Source: Nemertoderma westbladi (Eukaryota > Xenacoelomorpha > Nemertodermatida > Nemertodermatidae). Taken from it: 28,703 bases of DNA. How positions within the stretch are numbered: the first letter of the stretch is position 1; each line of letters starts with the position of its first letter. The stretch covers positions 1 to 28,703 of the forward strand of contig JAUCBJ010002697.1 in assembly GCA_032718475.1 (NCBI GenBank), written 5' to 3'. The position numbers were made by a program, and so were the translations under genes. The notes under the pieces were generated by a model, which saw nothing but the letters and a program-made list of their open reading frames with translations, was not told the DNA's origin and did no database searches. Shown piece after piece: positions 1 to 12,500 of this stretch.

Positions 1-334
1 GTGTTGTGTTAAGAATCGATTATAGGATAGCGGTATGGAGGCAAATTATTCATATCAAGTTAATATTCTAGAATAATATTTATTTCGCCCATACCTGTAC
101 CGTAGAGCTGTAGCTAAAAACAAATATAGCTAGCTAAATACTGCCAGGCGTTTCATTAATAGATTTTTTAATCGTTTTTACAACGAACAATGCGGGATGT
201 GTAGATTAGCACTAGATGGAAATTATTTAGTTTTTTTGTCCAGTGATTTAGCTAGCTGGTAAAAATTCTAGAATTTTAAGGAGCATTTTTCAATAGTAGC
301 TACAGGGATGCAAGTAAAAGTTATTATACAGTTA
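1..334. other. AT-rich flank, no gene seen
   Basis: This is AT-rich sequence with no open frame of useful length and no recognisable repeat. It runs up to the left arm of the foldback repeat that starts at 335. Confidence 0.6.
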
Positions 335-587
335 TTGGTTCCCCGAACACGCCTCTGCAACCTGCTCCTTTACTAACCTGCTCTATTAAATGGCAATGGA
401 ACCTAGCGCTATTTGGGACCTAACGCTATTTGGGACATAACGCTATTTGGGACCTAACGCTATTGTGGACCTAACGCTCTTTGGGACCTATCGCGACTTT
501 ACCTCTTTGTGTTGTACAGGTCCCATTGCCATTTAAAGGAGCAGGTTAGAAAATGAGCAGGTTACAGAGGCGTGTTCGGGGAACCAA
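335..587. repeat. Foldback repeat: 70-bp inverted arms around a 17-bp tandem loop
   Basis: The left arm (335-404) is the reverse complement of the right arm (518-587), with only a handful of mismatches over 70 bp; both outer ends read TTGGTTCCCCGAACACGCC. The loop begins with five 17-bp units (405-489) built on AACGCTATTTGGGACCT, followed by a short unique stretch (490-517). The arms contain AGGAGCAGGTTACAGAGGCG-like sequence, the same core as the satellite at 22987-24178. The structure fits a non-coding foldback or MITE-like element. No transposase is present and no target duplication was identified. Confidence 0.8.
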
Positions 588-844
588 AACAATAAACGAA
601 AGTTAACACATGTTACAAGATTATGCAAGTTAATTAATTAGGCCATTTGTCTTTGTTTTGTACTCACCCCATATAACCACTCAATTAATTGTATTAATTT
701 ATAACTACAATTTATATTCAATAGGGGCGATCCTCGCAGAAGTAGATACGTGCACTTATGTTTGGGTTCTCGGCATCATGTCTCCCAGATTTGGTGAACC
801 ACAGCTTTCTTATTTTTATTCCACGCGGAGCACTTACAAATTGA
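518..844. repeat. Dispersed repeat, copy 1 (327 bp)
   Basis: This stretch starts in the right arm of the foldback. It is repeated in the same orientation and with equal length at 26434-26760, with only about four or five substitutions seen by eye. Similarity stops sharply at 844/26760. Short open frames occur in both copies because the copies are nearly identical, so their conservation is not evidence of coding. Confidence 0.85.
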
Positions 845-1687
845 CATTTGATGGAATTATTGGGGCATTTTAGCACACCGCAATATTTTGTCGCACTTGA
901 CGAACCCCGCTCCATTACGTGAGCGTCTTTTGGCATTTGCGACCTTGTCAATAATTATCCTATATTTGCTATCTCTTTATTTGATGTATTTTAGTGGATA
1001 TATTATTTTTAGTATAAACGCGGCTACTGTCCGTATTTACTTCTAGTAGTAGGCCAATATATTTTGAGTTAGCTATTTAACTACAACTGAACTGCTCAAC
1101 ACATCAAATAATCGTAATATGGTTATATCAAAGTCTTTAAAGGGATAGAGGAGTATTTTGAGTGATTTTGTATCAATTCTGAAAGGTTGGTGACATCTGC
1201 CAGGAATTCCCCTTAACTCGAAAACTACTGGGGCTATTTAATTTTTATTTGTCTCATCTGAAAGAGGAGATAATTTGCGTTAGGACCGAGTACTTTCAAC
1301 GCGCTGGACCTGTTGTTTATGGGATTCTAACCAGGATAAATAACTGGCCCACTAAATTGAGGAGCTTTGCAACGGCTTGGCGGGTCGGGTCGTATAGTAG
1401 GCCTAAGACATGACCGCATTGATGTTTTGTAGCAGAGGAAGTGGTGGACAGATGGTCTCAACCGAGCTGACAAAAATTGTGTCCATTCACATTTCACTCG
1501 CTCCGTAGCGTCGGATAATTACTACCCCCCTCTCACTCCTCTACTAAAAAATATTTATTATTACAAAATGTATTTTTATTTTATCAAAAAAAATTTAACT
1601 GTAACCTGTTATTTAAATTTCCTTTATTATTTTGGTTATACTACTACGATTGGCATGCTGCATTGCAGCTGCATTATTACATATATA
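845..1687. other. Intergenic sequence, nothing recognised
   Basis: Stop codons are frequent in all frames and I recognise no repeat family, RNA gene or coding similarity. Short open frames here have no protein-like composition. Confidence 0.5.
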
Positions 1688-2040
1688 TTAAGAATGCTGT
1701 GCCGGCTTGTCAACAAAATTGCACCGCCACAACTCCCTATCACCCATGACATTTGCTAGATCATCCGCATCTTCAAGGCCAGTGTCCTTTAAGAGGCGTC
1801 TCAAGAAAGTCATGGGCTGTCCAAGTGTCCACCATGCTTATTCACTCCATGAGGCCACCAAAGCACAAGATTATGCACTGACTGGTCCTCACGGCGAAAG
1901 CAATGTCCTGCAAAGCGGAGGCGGCTTTGTTCTAGTGTCAAGCTTGGGCTAACCAATGAGACACCTCCAATGTTATATAGTGTCTGGTTGGAGATGTGTG
2001 ATTTGTACTTGATACAGTGAACCCGCCGTAGCATTCTTTT
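1688..2040 (-). pseudogene. 3' end of an RTE-like LINE reverse transcriptase, frameshifted
   Basis: Read on the minus strand from about 2034, the translation gives the post-catalytic end of an RTE-type LINE protein, with RMLRRV-like, SNQTLY and RLRFAGHCFR motifs. A one-base frame change near 1811 moves the reading into a second frame (LRRLLKDTGLEDADDL, then GDRELWR) that ends at a TAA at 1688-1690. The first part matches the remnant at 27797-27934 closely at DNA level, so both belong to one LINE family. Only the C-terminal portion remains and it is inactive. Confidence 0.75.
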
Positions 2041-3339
2041 GGTTATAATGACGTGCCATTGTACAAACCTGCCCTTTTCCCATATGTATGTAGTGATTTA
2101 TAATATATTTTTTTGTGATAATTAATTTTTTTAGTAATTTTCCTGTTGTTAACATTTGGTGAAAAATGATTATTGTTAGAAGGTCGGTAAATCACTGCCT
2201 TTTTATTTAGTATAATAAATGGCCACCAGCGAACGATTATTCTTGCAAACATTGAAATTTTGGTACAAATTTTAGATAATTTTATATAACTTTTTTTGAG
2301 AATTTGTATACAAGTTTTGCTAACAATAAATGGTGCTTTACTTACGGGGAACACTTCCCACTAATATCTGATAAACTTCTGTAGTAGACACCGGCGAACA
2401 GCGAAAAACGATTATAATAAATATTATCGGTCAAGTGAATGCTTGAGTATCATAACGATGACCATGGTGTGGTGTAACCATGGCGACCTTTACGAACGTT
2501 AATAAGTTAGAAAGGTCGCCTTGGGTGTAACCCAGCTCCGGTATTCTTTCTTAATCTTTTTAATTCTTTAAACCATGTCCCGGAAAATATGAATGTCGTA
2601 CATACAGTTAGTTCACGTAACTCAACTACCTATGAGACTCAGACAATTGTACAGGATGAAGAAAACGTTTTCTGGGAAACAGCAGACCACATGGCTTACC
2701 ATTACTCCCAATAGATAACTGTAGAGCTATACTTCACAATGAAATTAAAAGTTTTTATAATACGTGAAATATTTATCGAATAGGATGATCTACAAAACGA
2801 CATATGTTGTAACAATAATGAACATAATTCTAATAATGGTCTTCTATTGAAATTATGAGTTTTAGTTCTCTTTGGGCTGAACGTTTCATTTATAGATCTA
2901 GTCACATGGCGCATTATCTTATTATACAACATTCAATATGCCTCATAAATACGCTATCTACCCGAAAAAAAAAACAGTGCATTGTACAGAAACTGTACGG
3001 GTATGCAATAATACCTATATTCGAGGATACAGTAGTGTCTTGTCATATTTGAAAGGTACGTAAAGGAAAAAAAATAAGTGGCTTTATTAATTGTAAGTCA
3101 GTAATTTAATTATTGTTTACTTTCCAGTACGTCATTGATTGAATTCTTTACTGTTTTTGTGTCATAAGGACAACGGCCACTGTTATTCTATGCAATCAAG
3201 TTGGTATGCAATTGCTCAAACTCCTAAGTATCATTTCATCATCCCATGTCAGCACTGTTCCAACACGTTGCATTTGTGAGATCAGCATCATTTTATATTG
3301 CATCAATGTTCAATCCCTATATCTTATCATTGGTTACAG
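2041..3339. other. Upstream region of the host gene; no promoter element assigned
   Basis: This is AT-rich sequence without a recognisable gene. The host start codon follows TTGGTTACAGG, whose CAG at 3337-3339 could be a splice acceptor, so a 5' UTR exon and the promoter may lie somewhere in this stretch or further upstream. I cannot place a transcription start or TATA box with confidence. Confidence 0.4.
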
Positions 3340-3340
3340 G

Positions 3341-3584
3341 ATGAAGTTATTTTTCCTGTTGGCGGTAGTCGTGGTACTGGCGACTTCAGTTGCGGCTAGA
3401 CACCACGCTCACAGAAAGGCGAAGATACCACCCCATCATGGACAGAATAAGGAGATAGGCTTAGTTAGATACCACGACGAAAAACCAAGTGTGAAGGACC
3501 TCGGCACTAACTTAGCTCTGCATAAACCCACAAAACAACAATCGACAGCAAAGAATGGGGGGAAATCAGAACTTGCTGTTGATG
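3341..3584 (+). CDS. Host gene exon 1: signal peptide and start of FTP lectin
   Basis: This exon encodes residues 1-81 plus one base. The leader is MKLFFLLAVVVVLATSVAA with likely cleavage near residue 19. A His/Lys-rich stretch follows, then NLALHKPTKQ, the typical opening of fucolectin-tachylectin-4-pentraxin-1 (FTP) domains. The donor is GATG|GTTAGT at 3585. The frame stays open upstream to 3206 with an in-frame ATG, but that upstream part is not signal-like and a CAG acceptor sits directly before 3340, so 3341 is preferred. Confidence 0.87.
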
Positions 3585-6500
3585 GTTAGTTGTCTGTTAG
3601 TTCGTGTTCTGTGTTATTTTGGGTCGTTGATTCGATTGGGGGACTTTAGTGCCCGCGAGACGTTAGTGCCCGCGGGCACTAACGTCTCAGGACTTTAGTG
3701 CCCGCGAGTCATTAGTGCCCGGGAACCATGTCTGCAAGTGAGACGTTAGTGCCCGCGAGTCATTAGTGCCCGCACCTCGCACTGAATTTGGAAGTTAGTA
3801 TAAGCCAATCCGTTTTTCTTCTTACTTATACCCAATTCAACCAAAGTCATCGACAACGGCCTCCTCCATTAACATACACCAATTTAATTAAGTCCCTAAT
3901 TTAATTAACCAAAAGCACTACTTTACATTTAATTCTTCGACAAAATGTCACACAGTCGACTGAGTATTTTTCTTGAAACCATTAATTCATTATAATATAT
4001 TAGTTAGTGCGTCCTCGGACGATTGTACTGCACCTTGTTTTTTTATTACACACTGTCTCCAGTAAAGTAAAACACATTAAACATACTCAATCAAAAGTAG
4101 GATATTTTATAAACAATCAAACTCTGTTGCTTAATCCTCATTCCTTGAAGACTTTACCGCAATGCCAAATAATATAAATGCTACCTTGTCTAGCTGAGGT
4201 TAATAAATTTTTTAATCATAAAAGATCCAAGTTGAAATCATGGGAAGAAAGTGATGCTAGCTGGTGACTGCAGCTGCGTCTTAATGAACTGTAGAAACAA
4301 TACCTCATATCGATGATTTATACCCATAACTAACGACATAGGCCTATAATGCTTTTCGTAATACATATTGTATTTCACTTCATATCCACTCTGACCCTTT
4401 TAATACACATATTTTTGTTATCGATTACAGTTTGCCCTACCTGGTTGTCTACAATACATTTTATTAAGTTGTGTAACGGTAATGTATTTCTGTTTTGTAG
4501 GTGATTGGTCTAGCGATTACGCTAAAGGTGGTTCGTGTACAGCAACCAAACCCAAAAACAAAAACCAGAAGTCCTGGTGGTATGTGAACCTCGAGGCGGA
4601 CGCTCCGAGTGTTGGGACGATTCTTATTGCTAGTCGCAGCGATTGCTGCCCAAAAAGAATACATGGTAACAAGGTTATCGTCAGCAGAAGAGATAAAGAT
4701 TTCCTAAAGCATGGAACCGTATGCGGTGTGTTGGAAAAGGACAGCCCCTGGTACGAAGTTCATTGCCCTGCCGGTAAGTTTACCGTTGGTGATTCATGTA
4801 ACACGTCCTGCAGTATTTTATCCGTTTAATGATGATGGATCTACATTGTATACACCATATCCTGGAATATACTGTAGTGTCGTTATTCTGGTACCTGCCC
4901 CCCCCCCCCCCCACCCCCCCCCCCCTCAAATTTTTCTACAAATCGTAATGAGATTGCATGAAATTTGAAACAGAATTAGTTTCATTTCCCTCCTCCTTAG
5001 TGGGTTAGCTATAATTTTTATAGTAGGTGGTAGTTTTTTATACAGCAGTAGGGTTATGGTAGCCCCCCCCCCCCCCCCCCCCCCCCCAGCGGTCGACAAA
5101 TGAACTATATGAGTCTGTCTGTGTGTATAATTTATATTCTTTGTGTACCAAGTTTGGTTCAATTTCATCAAAGATTGACCGACTTATTAGCGTTCAAACA
5201 TGTTCGAGATTGACAACGACGACGGACGACGGTCTAATAATTATACACTAACTAATTGACATTTTTATATAATTGCTTGTAAGTTACAAGCAAAAATATG
5301 TGTTTCCTCAAACCAAAACCAATACCCAAAACCAATGGAAAGTCCAATGCCTCCCAAGGTCTTTAAGATCAGAGAATGCCTTGAACTAGTCCACCCTACC
5401 CGAATCTTTGTCGTCGCCTATAATACGGTTACGGGGTGCGTCTCTACTACAGTAGTTTAACTTAAATATTGCTTCATACAGAGAATAATATTCAATATAT
5501 TTAAATACACATTAAATTTAAATGATTTCGAGTGTTGTTTTATTTGGGAGTTTAAATTTAACACTATGCCTACAATTCTTGAAATTCATTAAACCGAACG
5601 TTGTTTCCAGACTTTTTGAGAAAGTAAGGTAGGATTACCTGATAGTACAAATACCTGGTAGTACAAATACCTGGTAGTACAAATACCTGGTAGTACAAAT
5701 ACCTGGTAGTACAAATACCTGGTAGTACATACAAATACCTGGTAGTACAAATACCTGGTAGTACAAATACCTGGTAGTACAAATACCTGGTAGTACATAC
5801 AAATACCTGGTAGTACATACAAATACCTGGTAGTACATACAAATACCTGGTAGTACATACAAATACCTGGTAGTACAAATACCTGGTAGTACAAATACCT
5901 GGTAGTACAAATACCTGGTAGTACAAATACCTGGTAGTACAAATACCTGGTAGTAAGTGTAAAGTACAGTTTATTTGCATTGTAGTACTGAAATTGAATT
6001 GCTACTACTATATGCCTATAGTAAATCAATTAACTGTATCTCTGTGGTAGTTGGCAGTTCTTTTTACGAAAATACGACGAGATTTTCAGCTTTCTCATGG
6101 TATATACCACATCCGAAATCTTAAATATTTAATGTGAATCTGAATGTATTGAATATCATGTTTATATTGAATATCATTGCATGATCATAATCAAATCAGG
6201 GTCATTGTTTTCAGAAAGCAAATACAATTTTAGACAATAAATAATAAATAACAATAACAATAAATAATAATAACAATAAACAAACGTTATATTAATGGAG
6301 TTTTTCAATAATTATGATTATGATATTAAAAACGATTCCAAAAAATACATCGGATTAAAATGGCGGATAAATATTCACGTACAACGACATTATAATGGCG
6401 CTATGTCGGCTATTTCGTATCACTTCGGGGCTATACCATAAATACTATGTTATGGATGATATTATAGTTGGAAATGAAGGGGGACGATGACTAAAGAAAG

Positions 6501-9500
6501 AGAGTGCTTTAGTGCGCGAACGATCTTCGCATAAATCTACCGGACGTCCAATAATCTATTACTGTACAGTAGGCCAGGCCTACATATTGTCAAATCTTAA
6601 ACTGTTGTTAATTAGAGAAACTTTCCAAAATGACTTTAAGGCGACTTTTTTAGATTTTTTTAAATTAACTTTTCAATCATTTCATCATGTTTTAACGAAA
6701 AACAAACCCGCCCTCCGATCGATTCAGGACACATTGTTATTCCTTATTTAATTGCTTCTACAGTAGCCAAACAATACAGCCAAACCGCGCACCAACCCTA
6801 TTTCAGTACAGAGAATAATGCAAGTGAAATGTGTGGCATCAATGGATTATATTTACTTGGTACAGTAGTGGCTCGTATTAAGCCTGGCTATACGGATTTA
6901 CGTAACTACAGTATCTCACGGATATAATTTTAGGTACCCCTAATGAGATTAGTAAAGTTTAAAAAATGATAACGAGAAAGTAATTGACTATTGGCTTCAC
7001 AAAATTCAAGAAAATAGAAGCCGAAAGACTAGGCCTACTAGATATTTATATAAACGAGATTCCATTATTGAAATTAACTATAATGGCATGTAGTGTTAAG
7101 TAGTGATTTTTAGGCATAATATTTATTTTATATATTTATTTTATGGCGATTCTAATGAAATACAATATAATATTTAATTTTCAAATCGGCGTCCAATACG
7201 TCGTGAAATAAAGTAAACTCAATGATGGGCTATGTGATGCTATATATCACGGCATGAAATAAAGTAACAGTATTCTTTCAGTATGATATTTCAGTATGAT
7301 GCATAGGTCGTTACCGGTACCGTACCGCGTACCGGACCTGTATCAGGTACGTACTAAAAGGTAGAACGATCTATAACGGGCTATAACGATCTATAACGGG
7401 CTATAACTTTCTATAAACAAGCTATAACCACCTATAACGAACGAGCTATAATATGAAAATTTACGTTTACGTTTAAAAAAACGCCACTTATACCGCAGGT
7501 TAAAAATTAGGGTAGGCCTATCTGCCTATGCCTAATTGATACTGGTAAGTTTTTTTTATTGGCCTATATTGCTCACTATTCCTGTATTCTATATCGACCA
7601 GAAGCTGACAGCGGATAGCAGGATGGAGGATAGACAGAGAGATGGGAGACCTCTCCACTGCTGCACTGTCTGATAGTCAGATAATGTAGTAGTGGCATGC
7701 TGACTAATGCAGTAATGACTGATTTCGTGATACCACAAAGATGAAAAGCATTATGGACTAAAAAACCAAATTGTGTAATTAAATTACTGACTAGGAAAAT
7801 AAATCCATTCTAAAATATGTTTTTTTATTGTAAATTTTCAGATTATAGCTCGTTATAGGTGGTTATACAGTACTGTAGCAGTAGCTTGTTATAGGAAGTT
7901 ATAGATCGTTATAGATCATTATAGCCCGTTATAGATCGTTCTACCTTTTAGTACGAACCCCTGTATCAATCCTTCTGTCGCTGCCTACAGCTAGTAGACT
8001 TACTTATTCAACCTGTAGACTGCACATTGTTACCGGTTGTTACCGGTATACCGGTACCGGTATAATATACGATTTCTAATTAATAAAACATCGAAACTTG
8101 AAAATAAAACGACATTTTTTTAAAGTACCTGTATTTCACATTCAGACTATCGTTTCATATTTCACTCCTTGGTGGAGATATTCCCACTCGAGCCGGCGTG
8201 AACTACAGTGCTACTTTATTTAGTTCGAATATATAGTTATTTTATTCATATAAAATAAAGTTAGACATGTTATATTCAAATTAATTTTATCTTAAATATT
8301 TTATACAGTAGTAAATAACATCTTATATATTCAACAGGAACCGAAGGTCATTATGTTGCTGTTGTCGACCCTAAAAAGAAGGTAATTATGTCACTGTGTG
8401 AGGTGGAAGTTTATCACAACGGGGCTCTAGAAGTTGAAGCAAAACCACCACACCCACCCCCACCGCCACATAAACATCATAAACACCACAAGAAGCCTCA
8501 TCCAGAGGATAAATGCGACAAAGTACCGAATAAATTGAAAGGGTGTAAAAAACCACCGAAGAATTGCAAGATGTGTCGAGTTACTGGAGACCCCCACTAC
8601 TACACCTACGACGGTGAGTAAATTATACCTTACAGTGTTACTGTAGTATGGAGTATCTACTGTACTATCAATATGTGATAATTGAATGTACCGACATACT
8701 GACTCACAGGGGAAAGGTAAACACAACAGTCTTACCCCCCTTAAACTCAAACAATAAAGAATCAGGGCATTGAGCCCAAATTAGTAACTGAGACCCTAGG
8801 GCCATCAAAGGATACAAACAAAACAAGTAAAAAACACAAACAAAAAAAAAACATAATAACATGCTCCACATACAGGTATGTATCGCACCCTAACCCAAAC
8901 CTAACCGCCATACACTAAATGATACCGGTAATAAACTGCACGAAAGCTAAGCCTAAGAAAATATATGACAATTTTGTCGCCATGAAAGGGGTAGGTCTAG
9001 GGCAAAATTAATTAATTTGTGAAAAATATGGTTGCGTTTCGGTGTGTTGGACCAGTACGCGCTAATCCTCGACACCATCGTCAGTTAATATTTGTATGTG
9101 CATTTCCCTCCGGATAATGATAACATGGATGTATTAAGGGTGTGCCTATTGCTCAGACATGTACATATAAAGGTCGAGGTACTGTATAATAGGTAACATA
9201 GTTACTGTATAATGAATGCCTATCTTGCGCAACTTTATGTTAGCACCCCTTTAGTCACAAGACGAGGATCGCTGCCCTAACATTATTGGATAGCATAAGT
9301 ATCCAGGTCTCACTCCCGTATAAAAGTACACTTTACACTGTGGTTTGAAAGAACTTGGCCTTCAGTTACCTGGAAAGGTCTGTTTTCCAGGTGGTATCCA
9401 TTTTTTATCTGATTCTTCCATGCCTATGCTATCATAACTTTTACGTCTTTTCTGCTGCATAAAATGAACCTAACGCACTAAATCCAAGCTACTGTATAAC

Positions 9501-12500
9501 TCACATACTCAAACCAAGGCCGCACAAACCCAACCTATAATGCAAGTCCAAACTTTAAAGCACAAACTTATGTGTACGCGCTTTTGAAGACCTTTAGCAG
9601 TTTAACCTGCCAAAATTTATATGTCTTTTGGTTTACAAATAGACTTTAGAAGTTGACAAATATTTAATACCAATAAACACAACATTAGCAGAAGCCAGCC
9701 TAGTGCGCGTCCATTCACCCGCTGGATATACCCGGGAGACTGGATTCTGAGGGCTTAGATTATTATTGCAGTGTAAGCTTACTGTATTATTCGATTGATC
9801 GTTAATAAATAATTTCTGACTAATATTATTCACTTTCGGGAAATATTAACAGTTCCTTTAGGACGTGGCGCTCTATCTAGGTAAACAGAGATATGACTTA
9901 TACTAATCACAACGGCAAGTCGGTAAGGCTTATGATTCACGTATGAGGCGCATTCTTTAGGAAATGCTTAGTTATCAGTCACAATCAGGCACACTACCGG
10001 TAACACACAATACTGCTCACTAATTTGCCGACCGTCAATGAATTTTATCATATATAAAGAGAACAGCAACGGACTCATGTAGGGCTTATCAAATAGCATT
10101 AAATTCACTACAAACCACAATAATATAAGTCGCAATCGCTATATATAACCAGTCTCTCTAACCTGTAGTGTATCAAGAAAATTGGGAAATTTGGGTTCTT
10201 TATAAATATTCTCCAAATAATATTCAACCAAACAACAGTAAATAGCAGTATAATAATGTATGTTGAACCGATAATGTAAGACTGAATTGAGATAAGTTGA
10301 TATGATAACAGTTATACGCTCTATAATTTAAGCCTACTAATGTTTCTTCTAAAGTATGAAAAACGAGTTGACTCTAGAGCCGGTGTTCCTGGCCTAGATA
10401 GAAACAACACAACAGTAACAAGAAAAAACAGTAAGACTGAACACTCCTAGTATGATCGGCCGAATATCTCCACATCGACAGAAAAAATCGCTCTGATTGG
10501 CTTAAGCTAAACAAAGAACCATGTGTCCAATGGCCGTTTCCATGTCAGCAACCAGCTGTTAGATGTCGTAATCTGAATCATCAAGGCTAAGCTGTGTAAG
10601 GGTATTTGGTGCATTGCGGGTTTTTTGCCTTACCATGTCCGCCAAAGCACGTATATAGAAGAATGACTTTTATGTCCGTTAAAACACCTATAACGGTACC
10701 TTGCGGGCGAGGGGGACTGAGTATATCCGCAAAAGCTTTTACACCGCTCCCAGAAAATGGGATTCAAGTTTATAAATATACAAAAATCACAGTTTCTAAT
10801 ATATGTAAATACTCTAAACAGTTAGTCTTTCTTGCGCGGACGGCGTTTACGCAGTTTTTTAAAGCTAGCCAGAGTCCTTTTCTCTTTGGGGCGAGCCACT
10901 TTACAAGGAGGGCTATAACTTCTGGGTGAAGGGTGCAATATGATTGCATCAGAGGGTGTAGGATTATGGTCGGTGTATCCGCCAGTCGAAGTACCGGGTT
11001 GATTGACATCAACGTCAGGGGAGAGGGGTCTAACGGCTTTGAGAGCTCGTTTCAAGACAGCCGCTCTTACGGGTCCTTTACGAGTGGTCTGAACGAGGGC
11101 CGTGGGTGGACCATAGGCAGTTAGAAACCTCCGGGGTTTAATGGTTCTTTCCAACTCGCGTTCGCGGGCTCGGTATTTGTAAGGCCGTCGATACTTCTCT
11201 GCAGCTGAGTTTCTTAGGCTGAGCTTGGTCAAAGCGCGGTCTTTAAATTGGCTATCCACGTTGCGGAACGGGGTTAAAAATCGCCGGAAACATTCGAAAT
11301 GGATGAATTTATTATGTTCATCTAGCTTAGCGTGTTTGGTCCCAAGTATTAATGGATGGGCGCGTATGGTACGACTGCACACATCGGCTAGCCAACCGGC
11401 AAGTGCGGTGTTTTCAAAGATCGTGTATATAGCTAAGGAGGGACGGAGTGGAACACTCATGAAGCTATACACGGCGCCAGGTGCGGTCAATGGTCCATCA
11501 AAGTATAATCGAGAATAATGGTCTCCGTATACTTGTTGATAGTTAATGGGATTTCCGACTTTGAAATTCCATCCGTATTCCTGAAAGGCAAGATGTCCGA
11601 TGGAAGTTCGTTGCACCTTTGTAATGTTGCTAGACGTATTAGCATACATGGTGCGGAAGAAACCTCGACCTTCTGCCCAGGGAGCAATCAGCTGAGTATC
11701 AACGAAAGGGTATGGAATGTTCTCCATATTCCGAAAGTCGTTTTGGAGATCTCCATAAACAGCTGAGCCGATTTTAAGGATTCTTTCGTTGAATAACATC
11801 TCGAGTACAGGCTGGGGTAACATCGATCCATCGATGCCCATGGCCGGTTTGCGTTCGGTGTCAATGACGTAACGCTGCGCGAGTTCGAATTGTCCATGTC
11901 GGAGATTCTTTTGTGTTTCGGTGAGAGTTTCAAAAGAATAATCAATCACTTCGGAACACGCTCGAGTAAACACGTGGGTAGAACCAGCTAATCCGCGTAT
12001 GTGGATCATGCGCGTAGTTCCTAGTTCTCCGACCGGAACGCTACCTTCATTATCGTAGGTGACAACTCCATACATCTCAATAACATTAAGAGTTTCATTC
12101 CACTCCTTGGTGGCGTTCTCTAGGGTCATCCCTACTGGATGCCACAAGGTGGCGCATTGGTTAGCGTCAGGGAGATCACTATACTTCATGTGCCGAGTGG
12201 TATACGTCTCCACATTTCCATATCTTTGTATTTTCTCTTCTTCAAATAATACATCTAGATTCCAATGGACTAATCGAGTTTTGATAAATCCATCGAGATT
12301 ATAAGGAGGTTCTATATCTTTCTCGATTCGAGAAATGTTATATGGTTTTCTAAATGAGTTTACCTTTACTAACTGATCCAGATGTTTCTGCAATTGTTCG
12401 AGTTCGACAATGTCTAGAGGATTTATTAGTGGTAGAAACTTTAAATTATGCGTCGGGTCTTCTGGTTTTACCATATAATATTGAGTCAGATTAACGTAAT

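Noticed and set aside
658-951. Short frames conserved between 658-873 and 26574-26858
   Set aside because: They are conserved only because the underlying 327-bp repeat is nearly identical at DNA level; there is no domain and no codon-type substitution pattern.
5570-6029. Three overlapping minus-strand frames of 91-146 codons
   Set aside because: They lie on the 16/20-bp tandem array and only cycle the residues LPGICTTRYLYYQVFV; unit lengths not divisible by three keep every frame open.
8427-8750. 107-codon minus-strand frame opposite exon 3
   Set aside because: It is the antisense of the Pro/His/Lys linker; the sense strand has matched splice sites and domain continuity.
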